Assembly: GCA_037447655.1 (NCBI GenBank)
Contig: JBBHKE010003319.1
Location: 62,001-126,000, forward strand
DNA length: 64,000 nt
DNA from: Zygnema cylindricum
Lineage: Eukaryota > Streptophyta > Zygnematophyceae > Zygnematales > Zygnemataceae
Direction: 5' to 3'
Of this stretch, positions 9,861 through 22,224 are shown in pieces. Position 1 is the stretch's first letter; the number at the start of each line of letters is the position of its first letter. The notes below the pieces were generated by a model, which made no database searches, had not been told where the DNA came from, and saw nothing but the letters and a program-made list of their open reading frames with translations. The position numbers and the translations under genes were made by a program.

Positions 9861-12800
9861 GAGTGGCAGACTGGTGGTACCCCGAGAGGAAAGAAAAAGG
9901 CCTTTGTGATACAGTTACATGAGTCGGAATCCGAGGACGAGGACGATGAGCTCCTTTTAGAAGAGGAGTTGGAGGCGAAAAATGAGGTCGAAATTCCACG
10001 AAGGCAGAAATGTGCTTACGGTGGATTGAAAGGTGAAGCAGGTTGGATTGTAGATTCGGGTGCCTCCATGCACATGTGTAAGGATAGGCACCGGTTCACT
10101 AAGATAAGAAAGATTCCCACTGTAGAGATAGAGTACGGGGATAGGAGGATAGTCACCACTACTCTTGTAGGATCGGTAGATCTGACAGTGTTAGTAGAAG
10201 GAAAGACATCCATATTAACATTCTCCGGTGTATTGTTTATTCCGGAGCTGATCAAAAATCTTATCTCTACATCAGTATTATGTGATAAGGGTTTTTTCAC
10301 TAGCACTAGGGAAGGAGTTTTTACTGCTAGCTTTGAGGAGGATGTCTATTTCATTGCTAGCTTTGAGGAGGATGTCTATTTCATTGGTGAGAAAGGTAGC
10401 CATGGGATGTTTAGGCTGATTTTAAGTAATGAAAAGAAGAAACTTTATTATGCTGGTGTTCATGATATTATGATGTGTCATAAGAGGCTTGGGCATGTGA
10501 ATCTAGATAAGTTAAGAGAGATGAAAAAGATGGGAGAAGTGGAAGGGATTCAGTTTAGTGAGAATGATGATATAAGTGATTGTAGTGGATGTGCTCAAGG
10601 TAAAGCACACAGATTACCCTTTCCTAAAACAGCCACGTATAAGGGAGAAAAAAATCTAGATCTAGTACACAGATATTTGGGGACCGGCAAGAGTGCCCTC
10701 AACGGGGAAAAAGAGATTTATGATGACTATAACTGATGATTGGTCTCGGTATTCCCGGGTGTATTTTTTGAAAAACAAGTCAGAAGATCAGGATTGTTTT
10801 AGTCAATATATAGCATCGAGCGAAAAACTCCATGAAAATCCAATCAAGAGAGTAAGGAGTGACAATGGTGGAGAGTATACTTCTAACCTGTTTGAGGATT
10901 TTCTGAGGGAAGATGGGGTCCAACACCAAAAGACAGTTCCAGAAAATCTGGAACAGAATGGGGTAGATGAAAGGTTAAATAGAATACTAAGTGATAGTGC
11001 TAGAAGTATGTTGTCGGATAAAAAGATAGGAAAAAGGTTTTGGGTAGAAGTAATGAACTGTGCTAATTACCTCAAAAATGAAGTTCTTACTTTAGCTATA
11101 AAGGAGCAAACACCTTATGAGATATCGACAAACCGGAAACCAGATATATCTCACTTAAAGGTTTTCGGCAGTCAAGTATTTAGTCTAGATACTGATCCGT
11201 CCAAATGGAAGCTAGATCTAAAGGAAAACCGGGATACTTATTAGGATATGATGAGGATGTTAAAGGATATAGAGTTTATGATCTAAAAAGGGAAGATATA
11301 ATCTTAGTAAAGCATCTAGTAGTTATGGATGAAGGAAAGTCTGTGGATCCCTTCAAATATACGAAGTGAGTAAAAAGTCAGATTTGAGTCAGAAAATTCC
11401 GATGACTTTGAGCTTCCTAACTATCCAGGCTTTAGAGAAGATGACATTCTTCCAGGAACAAATCAGACCGAAAAGGACTCGGCTGTGGAAACTCCAGTGA
11501 CAACTCTACCCGAAGCGGAAGACGTGGTGGAAATTGATTCGGAATCAAGGGATAGGGAGAAGCCGAGTTTGTTCAAAAAAATCCACGAGAACCATCTATT
11601 CCGGCCTCAAATTTTGAGGGGGGGAAGGAAAAGTAGCAAAAGATTGCAAGAAAAAAGGTTATTAACAGGTAACAAAACTATCTCATCAAGATGAACCTCA
11701 AACTTATGGAGAGGTGATGACTTGTCCAGAAAGAAACCGGTGGAAGACAGCCATCAATGAGGAGATGGCCTCAATTATGGCAGCCGATACTTGGGAGCGG
11801 GTGGATTGTCCACCTAAACAAAAACCAATCGGTTGTAAGTGGGTTTTCAAATTAAAACTGAACCCAGATAACACAATCGAGCGCTACAAGGCCAGATTAG
11901 TGGCACAGGGATTTACACAAAAGGAGGGAATTGACTACGAAGAAACCTTTGCCCGGGTCATCAAATTTCCCTCCATCCGCATACTTCTCAGCCAGGCAGC
12001 AGCGGAAGACATGGAAGTACACCAGATGGACATCAAGACAGCATTTTTGCATGGAGGATTGGAAGAGGAGATCTTCACGCGACAACCCAAAGGGATTGTG
12101 GAGGAAGGAGAGGAGAGTAAGGTATGCCGGCTGATTAAATCTCTTTATGGTTTGAAACACGCGCCTCGACAGTGGAATAAGAAGCTTAATGAAATTCTAA
12201 CAGGTTTGGGATATATCGGGATCAGCTCCGGTCACTCAATCTATGTTTTTAAAGATGAGGAATGTTTTATATTTATTGCAATTTATATTGATGATTTGCT
12301 TGTTCTAAGTAAATCAATGGAAAAAATTAATAAACTGAAAACCGATCTTAAGGGGAGATTTGAAATGAAGGATATGGGGGAAGCAAGATATATTTTGGGA
12401 ATTCAAGTATAAAGAGACCGAAAAAGAAAGATTATAAGATTGACTCAAAAGGAGGCAATAGGGAACATGCTTGAAAATTTTCAGATGGATAAAGCTAATA
12501 GTTGTACAACTCCAATGGAGTTAAAGAAGGGAAGTGAGGGGAGTGAGGAAGAAGGAGTCATAGTCTTAAACGAGATATTATCTCTTGAAGAACAAAAGTT
12601 CATGCAGACTATTCCTTACAGGCAACTAGTGGGAAGTCTAATCTATTATATGAATTGTACCCGGCCGGATTTAGCTGCAGTTGTAGGAGTGCTGAGTAGA
12701 AGTCTAAATGCTCCCACTAAGAGGGATTGGGAGGCAACTAAGAGAGTCCTTAGATATTTGGTAGGAACTAGAGATCTATGGTTGCATTTGGGTGGGGAGA

Positions 12801-13252
12801 ATACTGACATCACTACTTGGAGTGATGCCAGTTATGGTGATGCTCCGATGAGGAGATGTACTTCTGGATATGTATTATATGTGGGTGATGGGGCTTGCTG
12901 TTGGAGTAGCAAACAGCAAAAGGTTATTGCTCAGTCCACCATGGAGGCTGAGTATATGGCCTCTTGCTCTGCTGTAAAAGAAATGATGTTGGTGAAGTCT
13001 TTGCTTGGTGAGCTTGGTCACCTTAAGAGTGGTGTGCAATTTTTTATTTCTGATAGTAAGGCAGCATTCGCTATTTCTGCCAATCCTAAACATCATTTTA
13101 AAGCTAAACACATACATATTAGACTCAGCTTTGTTAGAGAGAAAGTAGAAAACAAAATAATCAGTTTAGAGTACAGACCAGATAGCGAGATGGTCGCAGA
13201 TATGATGACCAAACCTGTGCCTTCACCTAAGCTAATTTTTGGCAAGGAGTAG
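9861..13252 (+). pseudogene. A1 pol (protease, integrase, RT, RNase H)
   Basis: This is the Copia pol. The protease catalytic triplet lies in WIVDSGAS (DSGA at 10053-10064). Integrase has the HHCC zinc finger (HKRLGH...CSGCAQGKAH, about 10480-10605), but its first catalytic region is frameshifted near 10670. SDNGGEYT and NGVDERLN follow in 10693-11244. RT occupies 11714-12412 with YIDD at 12294-12305. A TAA at 12410 separates RT from RNase H (12440-13252), which has WSDASYGD, STMEAEY and SDSKAA. Other breaks lie at 10736, 11242 and 11694. An in-frame 30-bp tandem duplication (10326-10355 and 10356-10385) repeats ASFEEDVYFI between protease and integrase. Confidence 0.88.
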
Positions 13253-13280
13253 TGTGGTCTAAAATTAAAGATTGATTAGA

Positions 13281-13293
13281 AAAAAAAGGGGAG
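13281..13293 (+). promoter_or_regulatory. A1 polypurine tract
   Basis: AAAAAAAGGGGAG stands directly before the 3' LTR start at 13294 and is the expected plus-strand primer site. The A2 version is AAAATAAGGGGAG (20429-20441), and N elements share it. Confidence 0.75.
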
Positions 13294-14396
13294 TGTAGAA
13301 ATTGATGGTTCTTTTAGTATTTTCTAGGTCTAAATTGGAATACAGAAAGAAGCCGAGGTAGTCTGCCTCTAACTTCTCTCTCCAACTCCCACACTTGTTG
13401 CAGTCACTAACTTCTCTCTCCAACTCCCACACTTGTTGCAGTCACTGAGAAGTTGGAGAGGAACCTAGAGCCATGGCTATCTAGGCTATCCAAAGGTTTA
13501 CGGGAAATATATTAGTTTATTTCCGGATTGGTACGCTTATTTGCTAAAACAAATATGTCAGATCCATTATTTGATCCTGGTACCTGCCGATCGTCATTAC
13601 GCTGATAGCCGGTAGACTTATCTGTTAAGTCTAGAACTAGTGATACATACTACAAGGTTTGACATTTATTTAAATGTTACCACGTAGGATTATTAATTTA
13701 ACGGCGGATATTTACGGATACATAGATCCAGTTATGTAAAAGTACGGATTACGGTATGGATAAGAAACGAGTACCGCACATTTTGTTTCTTTTACGAAAC
13801 AAATACCGCACAAGTATTTATGACAGCTATGATTGAAATATGCATTCAATCGGACGGCCGAAAAGAAAGACGAGATCGCGGAAGAGATTCTCAGCGGTTT
13901 GTGGTCATTGCCACATCGGATGACACGTGGCACGATTACTTTGTCTCGCGGTATCTCTAGGGATTACAGGACCAAATCCGAATATGACATATGTCGACAT
14001 TTAGGCCATGTCTTACAATATCCGTACATAAAGTACACCGACAGCTGTACTTTTGTGTACGGTAGTGTAATATGATTGGTGCCGTACATTAGTAGATAGA
14101 GTTTAAGAGGGAGATAAGACTTAGAAAAATTTGGTATATAGGACCCTCTCTCCTAGAGAGCTTCTATACAAAAGACAACTTTGACCCTCCATAACTTACT
14201 ACTCAAGGGAGCAAATCCAAAGATTCTTTTTGCTATCGAATTAGGGGAGTCTTGCCTTTACAGGGGTGCAGGTAGTCAGGGTTTTTGTTTGCCAGGGTGG
14301 CAGTTATTTTTGCTGAAACACAAAGGGGTCAGGATTATCCTAGAGGCTTCTTAGAAGCTGTCCACTCTGAGGACTTATGGAGGTCTCAGAGTTTCA
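13294..14396 (+). repeat. A1 3' LTR (1103 bp)
   Basis: It starts TGTAGAAATTGATGG and ends ATGGAGGTCTCAGAGTTTCA. A 38-bp tandem duplication (13370-13407 and 13408-13445) is absent from the 5' LTR. About 13500-13800 differs greatly from the A1 5' LTR, although the outer parts match. Confidence 0.9.
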
Positions 14397-14638
14397 TTCC
14401 CTTCACCATCCGTTGCATTAGAACTCCAGTTGGTTTTTTTGGCAGCCCCAGATGTTTCTCCACAGTGAGCTTCTCCAAAGCCAAGTGGTGGACACCTCAT
14501 TTGTCCCGAATCTATTCCCCACAAGTGCTTCTCGAAATACAATAACTCTATCATAAAATCCCAATAAATGAAGTATGTTCCATCAAACATAGGCACCCTA
14601 GATGGTGGGCCCATAACTTGAAATTCAATGGGCTCCAT
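14397..14638 (-). pseudogene. N2 gag start
   Basis: On the minus strand the ATG is at 14638-14636, inside the N2 5' LTR. The protein starts MEPIEFQ|VMGPPSRVPMFDGTYFIYW and then has GAKKTNWSSNATDGEG up to the A1 insertion at 14401/14397. The primer site AGTTATGGGCCCACC is at 14618-14604. The reading continues at 7819 on the far side of A1. This part has no stop. Confidence 0.8.
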
Positions 14639-15057
14639 TGCCACACAGAATTCGCAGATCAAAGAAGCTAATCAAGATAGTGCCGAATCCATGTTTATAT
14701 AAACCCAAATGATTGACCCCTTGACAATCAGAATCCCATTAGAGCTTCACTCTTGTGAAATAGACTTTCTGTGTGCTCAATTCCACCACAATATGCAAAG
14801 TTAGAATATGAGATTTGGACTCATTCACCCACATTGACTTTCCCTTAAAAATTCAGCCACCAAGGAAGAAAAAAACTTGAGTGACTATGCCTTTGTGTAG
14901 CCTAGACTTCCACGAGTACGTAGCAACAAGAATAACTGAAAATGGCTTAGTAAATTGCTGTTATGGCTGGCCAAAGTTTGCCTTTTATACACATGCTTTC
15001 TAGGAGAGAGGTGGCAACCAACCAAAATATTCTAAGTTTTAAAACCCCCTCACTAAA
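14619..15057 (-). repeat. N2 5' LTR, distal part
   Basis: The LTR end GAATTTCA is at 14619 (minus strand). The LTR is interrupted at 15057 by A2 and resumes at 21497. TSD CTAAA of A2 is at 15053-15057. The sequence parallels N2's 3' LTR at 4973-5410. Confidence 0.85.
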
Positions 15058-16101
15058 TGTAGAAACTAATGGATTTATTAGTATTTTCTAGGTCTAAATA
15101 GAAATATAGAAAGAAGCCGAGGCAGTCTACCTCTAACTTCTCTCTCCAAATCTCAAACTTGTCGCAGTCACTAAGAAATTGGAGAGGAAGCTAGAGCCAT
15201 GGCTACCTTGGCTATCCTGAGGATTACGGGAATTTTATACTAGGGTTTATTTATTTATTTAAAAGGAATGTGCCGGCGGCAGGATTTGATCCATGTACCT
15301 ACCGGCCGGCAGATAGGAAATAGCCGGTAGCCTTAGCCGTTAGATCTAGCAGGTAGTATTACGTGATATATAGTTTGATAATTATATATTTTATAAATAC
15401 GTACGATAATTCATTTAACTGTTACGATTTACGGGATGCATAGATCCGGTACGAATAACAGTACGGATTACGAATCAGTACCGCGCATTTGTTTCGGAAG
15501 TAAAATAAATACCGCGCATGTATTTATTACGGCCACGATTAAATCTGAATTTAATCGGACGGCCGGGGATTAGCGCCGAGATCGCGGAGGAAGATTTCGG
15601 CGGTTTGTGGCCATCGCCACATCGGATGACGCGTGGCGAAATTCCGTTGGATTGTGGAATCTCCGGAGATTATGGCACCGAATCCGGATTTGACATGTGT
15701 CGACATTTTGGACATGTCGTACAATGTCCGTCACATAAAGTACACCGGCGGCTGTACTTTTACGTACGGAACTCAATTCTGATTGGTTCCGTACATCAGT
15801 AGATAGAGTCTGTGAGAGAGATAGGACTTAGAAAAATTAGAAGATAGGACCCCCTCTCCCAGAGAGCTTCTGTACAAAAGGTCAACTTTGACCCCCCATA
15901 ACTTACTGCTCAGGGGAGCAAATTCAAAGATTCTTTTGCTATCGACTCAAGGGAGTCTTCTCTTCACAGGGTGAAGTTCGTCAGAGTTTTTGTCTTCCAG
16001 GGTGGCGATTATTTTTGCTGAAACACAAAGGGGTCAGGGTTATCCTAGAGGCTTTTTAGAAGCTGTCCACTCTGAGAACTTATGGAGGTCTCAGAGTTTC
16101 A
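15058..16101 (+). repeat. A2 5' LTR (1044 bp)
   Basis: It carries the clearest form of the first hairpin, TGCCGGC (15271-15277) with GCCGGCA (15305-15311), and a GTAC stem-loop (15728-15743 with 15754-15769). The gag ATG is at 16082, 20 nt before the end. Confidence 0.9.
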
Positions 16102-17040
16102 GGATATGGGCCCACCCTCTAGGGTACCAATCTTTAATGGAAATGGTTTCATATACTGGGAAAGTATGATAATAGGAGCTTTATGCGAATAAAGGTTTTG
16201 GGGGATAGTGAGTGGACGGTTGGGGCGTCCATCAAGTCTTGGAATTCCTCCAGAATTTGGAGGAAGCATATTCACCAGAAAAGAGGATACACCTTCAACA
16301 GAGGAAACAAAAGAAGGAGAGGTGGTGGACAAAGGAAAGGAGAAGGAGGCGACCACACCAATAGCAACTGGTTCAGCATTCATGTCACCTATTCCGAGGA
16401 ACGAGTACAATGATACTGAAACCTGGGACTTCAACAATATGGCGGCAAAGCACTTCATCCTACGCCATCTCACTCAAGGCCTTGCATGTCCCCATTTGCA
16501 GGTAGAAAGGGCATCCGATCTTTGGATGGCTCTCATAGAGATGTACCGAAGTGGTACGATTCAGCAACAACATTTGGCTGATCAGAAAGTTAAAGAGTAT
16601 GTATACAAAGGGGGAAATATGTTGGATTTTTGCAATGAACTTGCTACACTCTTCATGGAGTTAGAGAGTTAGGGAAAAGTTTTTAGTGATTATGAAAAGG
16701 TTAATTGTTTACTTATGAAGTTACCTAATGTGTTCGAGAACATAGTCAACCGTGTATAGGACTTGTCGGACTCAAGGTGGATATGGAACTCAGTGGTAGG
16801 GATGATTCTCGTTCGAGAGAATACGATTGAGATCCGAAGGGGAGGAAAGAGTGGCCAAGCCTTGGCAACAACGACCTATTAGAGGAACAAAGATTCCCGG
16901 AAACCAGTCGAAAACTATGGGGGTAGGGAGCAGAAAAAAACAGGCTGATGAGTTCGAACCAAGGGCTCCCAAAGGTTTATGTCATTTTTGTAAGAAACCG
17001 GGCACTATATGGCTGAGTGCAGTAAGCTAACCGAGCTTTG
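16082..17040 (+). pseudogene. A2 gag
   Basis: The start is MEVSEFQDMGPPSRVPIFNGNGFIYW. TAA at 16190 replaces a Lys codon, TAG at 16670 follows MELES, and an in-frame TAG lies near 16757. The gag core (KHFILRHLTQGL...TIQQQHLADQKVKEYVYKGG) is intact between the stops in the 16208-16672 frame. The zinc knuckle is split by a frameshift just before GHYMAEC. PBS GGATATGGGCCCACC (16102) has one change from the consensus. Confidence 0.83.
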
Positions 17041-20000
17041 GTTAAAAGAGGGGCAGACCGGTGGTACCCCGAGAGGAAAGAAAAAGGCCCTTGTCACACA
17101 GGTACTTAAGGCAGAATCAGAGGAAGAAGACGATCAACTCTTTTTGGATGAGGAGTTGGAGGAAAAAAATGAGGTTGAAATTCCACGAAGGCAGAAATGT
17201 GCTTACACTGGATTGAAAGGTGAAGCAGGCTGGATTATAGATTCAGGTGCCTCCATGCACATGTGTAAGGATAGGCACCTGTTCACTAAGATAAGAAAGA
17301 TTCCTACCGTAGAGATAGAGTACGGGGATGGGAGGATAGTCACCACTACTCTTGTAGGATCGATAGATCTGAAAGTGTTAGTAGAAGGAAAGACATCCAT
17401 ATTAACATTCTTCGATGTATTGTTTATTCCGGAGCTGAACAAAAACCTTATCTCTACATCCGTATTAGATGATAAGGGTTTTTGCACTAGCACTAGGGAA
17501 GGAGTCTTTACTGCTAGTTTTGAGGAGGATGTCTATTTCATTGTTGAGAAAGGTATCCATGGGATGTTTAGGCTCATCTTAAGTGATGAAACGAAATAAC
17601 TTTATTATGCTGGTGTTCATGATATTATGATGTGGCATAAGAGGCTTGGGCATGTGAATCTAGATAAGTTAAGAGAGATGAAAAAGATGGGAGTGGTGGA
17701 AGGGATTCAGTTCAGTGAGAGTGATGATATAAGTGATTGTAGTGGATGTGCTCAAGGTAAAGCACACAGATTACCCTTTCCTAAGTCAGCCACCTATAAG
17801 GGAGAAAAATTCTAGATCTAGTACACACAGATATTTGGGGACCAGCTAAAGTGCCCTCACTGGGGGGAAGAGATTTATGATGACTATCACTGATGATTGG
17901 TTTTGGTATTCCCGAGTGTATTTTTTTGAAAAACAAGTCCGAAGCTCAGGATTGTTTTAGACAATATAAAGCATAGAGTGAAAAACTTCATGAAACTCCA
18001 ATCAAGAGAATAAGGAGTGACAACGGTGGAGAGTATACTTCTAACCAGTTTGAGGATTTTCTGAGGGAAGATGGGGTCCAACACCAAAAGACAGTTCCAG
18101 AAAACCCGGAACAAAATGGGGTAGCTGAAAGGTTAAATAGAACACTAAGTGATAGTGCTAGAAGTATGTTGTTAGATATGAAGATAGGAAAAAGGTTTCG
18201 GGCAGAAGCAATGAACTGTGCTAATTACCTCAAAAATAGAGTTCTTACTTCAGCTATAAAAGATCAAACAACTTATGAGAGATGGACAGGCCGGAAACCA
18301 AACTTATCTCACTTAAAGGTTTTCGGCAGTCAAGTATTCAGTCTAGATACAGATCGGTCTGATTGAAAGCTATATCCTAAAGGAAAACCGGGATACTTAT
18401 TAGGATATGATGAGGATGTTAAAGGATATAGAGTTTATGATCTAAAAAGGGAAGATATAAACTTAGTAAAGCATCTAGTAGTTATAGATGAAGGAAAGTC
18501 AGTGGATCCCTTCAAATATACAAAGTCAGTAAAACTCAGATTTGAGTCAGAAAATTCCGATGACTTTGAGCTCCCTAACTATCCGGGTTTTAGAGAAGAT
18601 GACATTCTTGCAGATACAAATCAGACTGAAAAGGACTCGGCTGTGGAAACTCCAGTGAGAACTCTACCCGCAGCGGAAGACGTGGTGGAAATTGATTCGG
18701 AATCAAGAGATAGGGGAGAAGCCGAGTTTGTTCGAAAGAATCCACGAGAACCATCTATTCCGGCCTCAAATTTTAAGGGGGTAATGAGAATTAGCAAAAG
18801 ACTACAAGAAAAACATGTTAATAACAAGGTAACTAAACTATCTCATCAAGATGAACCTCAAACTTATGGAGAGGCGATGACTTGTCCAGAAAGAAACCGG
18901 CGGAAGACAACCATCAATGAGGAGATGGCCTCAATTATGGCAACCGATACTTGGGAGCTGGTGGATTGTCCACCTAACCAAAAACTAATCGGTTGTAAGT
19001 GGGTTTTCCAATTAATACTTAACCAGATAACACAATCGAGCGCTACAAGGCCCGACTAGTGGCAAAGGGATTTACACAAAAGGAGGGAATTGACTACGAG
19101 GAAACCTTTGCCCCGGTGTCAGATTTCCCTCCGTCCGCATACTTCTCAGTTTAGCAGCAGCGGAAGACATGGAAGTGCATCAGATGGACATCAAGAAAGC
19201 CTTTTTGCATGGAGAATTGGAAGAGGAGATCTTCATGCGACAACCCGAATGATTTGTGGAGGAAGGAGAGGAGAGTAAGGTATGCAGGCTGATTAAAACT
19301 CTTTATGGTTTGAAACAGGCGCCTCGACGATGGAATAACAAGCTTGATGTGTTTCTTACCGGTCTGGGATATATTCGAATCAGCTCAGATCACTCAATCT
19401 ATATTTTCGAAGATGAGGAAGGTTTTTTATTTATTGCAATTTATGTTGATGATTTGCTTGTTTTAAGTAAATCAATAGAAAAAATTAATTAATTGAAAAC
19501 CGATCTTAAACGGAGATTTGAAATGAAAGATATGGGAGAAGCAAAATATATTTTGGGAATTCAAGTAGAGAGAGACCGAAAAAGGAAAATTATAAGACTC
19601 ACTCAAAAGGAAGCAATAGGGAACATGCTTGAAAAATTTCAATTGGATAAAGCTAATAGTTGTACAACTCCAATGGAGTTTAAGAAGGGAAGTGAGGAAG
19701 AAGGAGTCATAGTCTTAGACGAGGAATTATTTCCTGAAGAATAGAAGTTCATGCAGACTATTCTTTACAGGCAAGTAGTGGGAAATCTAATCTATTTTAT
19801 GAATTGTACCCGGCCGGATTTAGCTGCAGCAGTAGGAGTGCTGAGTAGAAGTCTAAATGCTCCCACTAAGAAGGATTGGGAGGCAGCTAAGAGAGTCCTT
19901 AGATATTTGATAGGAACTAGGGATATATGGTTGCATTTGGGTGGGGAGAATACAGACATCACTACTTGGAGTGATGCCAGTTATGGTGATGCTCCGATGA

Positions 20001-20428
20001 GGAGATGCACTTCTGGATATGTATTATATGTGGGTGATGGGGCTTGCTGTTGGAGTAGCAAACAGCAAAGAGTTATTGCTCAATCCACCATGGAGGCTGA
20101 GTATATGGCCTCTTGCTCGGCTGTAAAATAATTGATGTGGGTCAAGTCTTTGATTGATGAGCTTGGTCACCTTAAGAGTGGTGTGCAGAAAAGTTTTTAT
20201 GATAATCAGGCAGCAATCGCTATCTCTGCCAATCCTAAACACCATTTTAAAGCCAAACACATGGACATCAGACTCAGTTTTGTTAGAGAGAAAGTAGAAA
20301 ACAAAATAATCAGTTTAGAGTACAGACCAGATAGTGAGATGGTAGCAGATATGATGACCAAACCTGTGCCTTCCCCTAAGCTAATTTTTTGCAGGGAGAA
20401 GTGTGGTCTGAAATTAAAGATTGACTAG
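17041..20428 (+). pseudogene. A2 pol
   Basis: Protease DSGA starts at 17240 within WIIDSGASMHMC. A TAA at 17597 ends the first block. The integrase zinc finger is at 17627-17815 (HKRLGH...CSGCAQGKAH), and the core is broken by frameshifts near 17810-17930, with SDNGGEYT near 18015. The integrase C-terminal side and spacer run 18166-18830. RT begins about 18874 and is frameshifted near 19020 and 19120. YVDD is at 19442-19453, and TAA at 19490 follows. RNase H is at 19751-20428 with WSDASYGD and STMEAEY, and is broken by a TAA at about 20129. All five Copia domains are recognisable, none in one frame. Confidence 0.86.
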
Positions 20429-20441
20429 AAAATAAGGGGAG

Positions 20442-21491
20442 TGTAGAAACTAATGGATTTATTAGTATTTTCTAGGTCTAAATAGAAATATAGAAAGAAG
20501 CCGAGGCAGTCTACCTCTAACTTCTCTCTCCAAATCTCAAACTTGTCGCAGTCACTGAGAAATTGGAGAGGAAGCAGAGCCATGGCTACCTAGGCTATCC
20601 TGAGGTTTACGAGAAATATATATTTGGGGTTTATTAAGTAAAAATATATATGCGGCGGCCACAAGATTTGAACCTGGTACTTGCGGACCGGCAAGCTACC
20701 GGTAGCCGGTAACCTTACCCGTTAAGTCAAGAAGTAGTATTACATACTATATAGTTTGATATCTATTTAAACATTATTACGTAGGATAAATCATTTAACT
20801 ATAATTGTTTACGGGATACATAGAACCGGTAGTGTAAAAGTACAAATTGCGGTACGCACAAGAAATCAATACCGCGCATTGATTTCGTAAGCGAAACAAA
20901 TACCGCGCATGTATTTATTACGGCTCCGATCAAATGTAATTTTAATCTAACGGCCAGAATTAGCGCCGAGATCTCGGAAGAAGTATTCGGCGGTTTATGG
21001 GCATCGCCACATCGGATGACACGTGGCAAAATTACATTGGATCGTGGTATCTCCGGAGATTACAGCACCGAATCCGGATATGACATGTGTCGACATTTAG
21101 GCCATGTTGTACAATTTTCGTACATAAAGTACTCCGGCGATTGTACTTTTATGTACGGAGGAGAAATCTGATTCGTTTCGTACATCACTAGATAGAGTCT
21201 GTGAGAGAGATAGGACTTAGAAAAATTAGGAGATATGATCCTCTCTCCCAAAGAGCTTCTGTACAAAAGGTCAACTTTGACCCTCCATAACTTACTGCTC
21301 AGGGGAGAAAATAAGAGATTCTTTTTGCTATCGACTCAGGGGAGTCTTGCCTTCACAGGGGTGAAGTTGGTCAGCGTTTTTGTCTGGCAGGGTGGCAGTT
21401 ATTTTTGCTTAAACACAAAGGGGTCAGGATTATCCTAGAGGCTTCTTGGAAGCTGTCCACTCTGAGGACTTATGGAGGTCTCAGAGTTACA
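20442..21491 (+). repeat. A2 3' LTR (1050 bp)
   Basis: It starts TGTAGAAACTAATGG after the PPT and ends GAGTTACA. Its first 150 bp nearly match the A2 5' LTR. The part around 20600-20900 does not, and reads instead AAGATTTGAACCTGGTACTTG and AAATCATTTAACTATAATTG. The G-box is at 21018-21027. Confidence 0.9.
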
Positions 21492-21496
21492 CTAAA

Positions 21497-22224
21497 CCCC
21501 CTAACACTTTGGTACAAACTAATCGCAATACTGTAAAGTACATAATGGTACATGTGTCGGTGTACCTTTTGTACGGCCATCGTAGGACATGGCCAAAAAG
21601 TCGACCCATGCCATATGCTGACTCGTTCTTGTTATAACCTGAGATGTCACAAGCCAATGTGGTCGTGCCACGTGTCAATTTACGTGGTGGTGACCGTAAA
21701 CCACCGAAAACCCATTCCGCGATCTCGACATATATCGCGGCCGTCCGATCAAAATTAGATTTCAATTGTAGCCGTCGAAAATATATGCGCGCTATTTGTT
21801 TCGCTATAGAAACGATTGTGCGGTATCCGTTTCGTCACCTACCGTACTCCGTACTATACAGAACTGTATCTATGCACTACATATCTATTTATGTTAAATG
21901 AATTAGTCTACGTGTAACTATTTATATATTTAAGAAAACGTATATTTCCTAGCACTGTTCCTAAACATAACAGACAAAGCTAACGACTACATTGAGGGAC
22001 GTTAGATACCAGGATCTTTCCTGGGTCCGTCAATAATTTTGGTAAACCCATCTATTTTCTACTACGTGTCTGCTAGAAAGTTTTAGGCACCCATGGCTCT
22101 ATCACCCTACCTAGCCTTCAGTGACTAAAACAAGTGTGGGGGCTTGGAGAAGGGAGTTAAATGCAGATTGTCTCTACCTTTTTCTTATTATAATACAGAC
22201 CTAGAAAATACTCAAATATTAACT
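21497..22224 (-). repeat. N2 5' LTR, proximal part
   Basis: This is the continuation of the N2 5' LTR beyond A2. Its first base is at 22224 (AGTTAATATT, where the 3' LTR has TGTTGATATT). A G-box lies at 21667-21676, and the first hairpin near 21992-22032 (TTGAGGGAC with GTCCGTCAA). Confidence 0.82.

Larger units (their letters stand above)
7825..14396 (+). mobile_element. A1: Ty1/copia element (6.57 kb) inserted in N2 gag
   Basis: It has two LTRs starting TGTAGAAA and ending TTTCA, a half-tRNA-type primer site, gag-protease-integrase-RT-RNase H in Copia order, a PPT and a perfect 5-bp TSD. It lies in the opposite orientation to its host N2. The reading frames are broken, so it is not autonomous now. 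The two LTRs differ strongly in their central part (see findings). Confidence 0.93.
15058..21491 (+). mobile_element. A2: Ty1/copia element (6.43 kb) inserted in N2 5' LTR
   Basis: The LTRs are 15058-16101 and 20442-21491, flanked by a perfect TSD CTAAA (15053-15057 and 21492-21496). It has the same architecture as A1. Removing it joins the N2 5' LTR in register with the N2 3' LTR (..CTAAACCCCCTA..). It is broken by stops and frameshifts. Confidence 0.93.
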
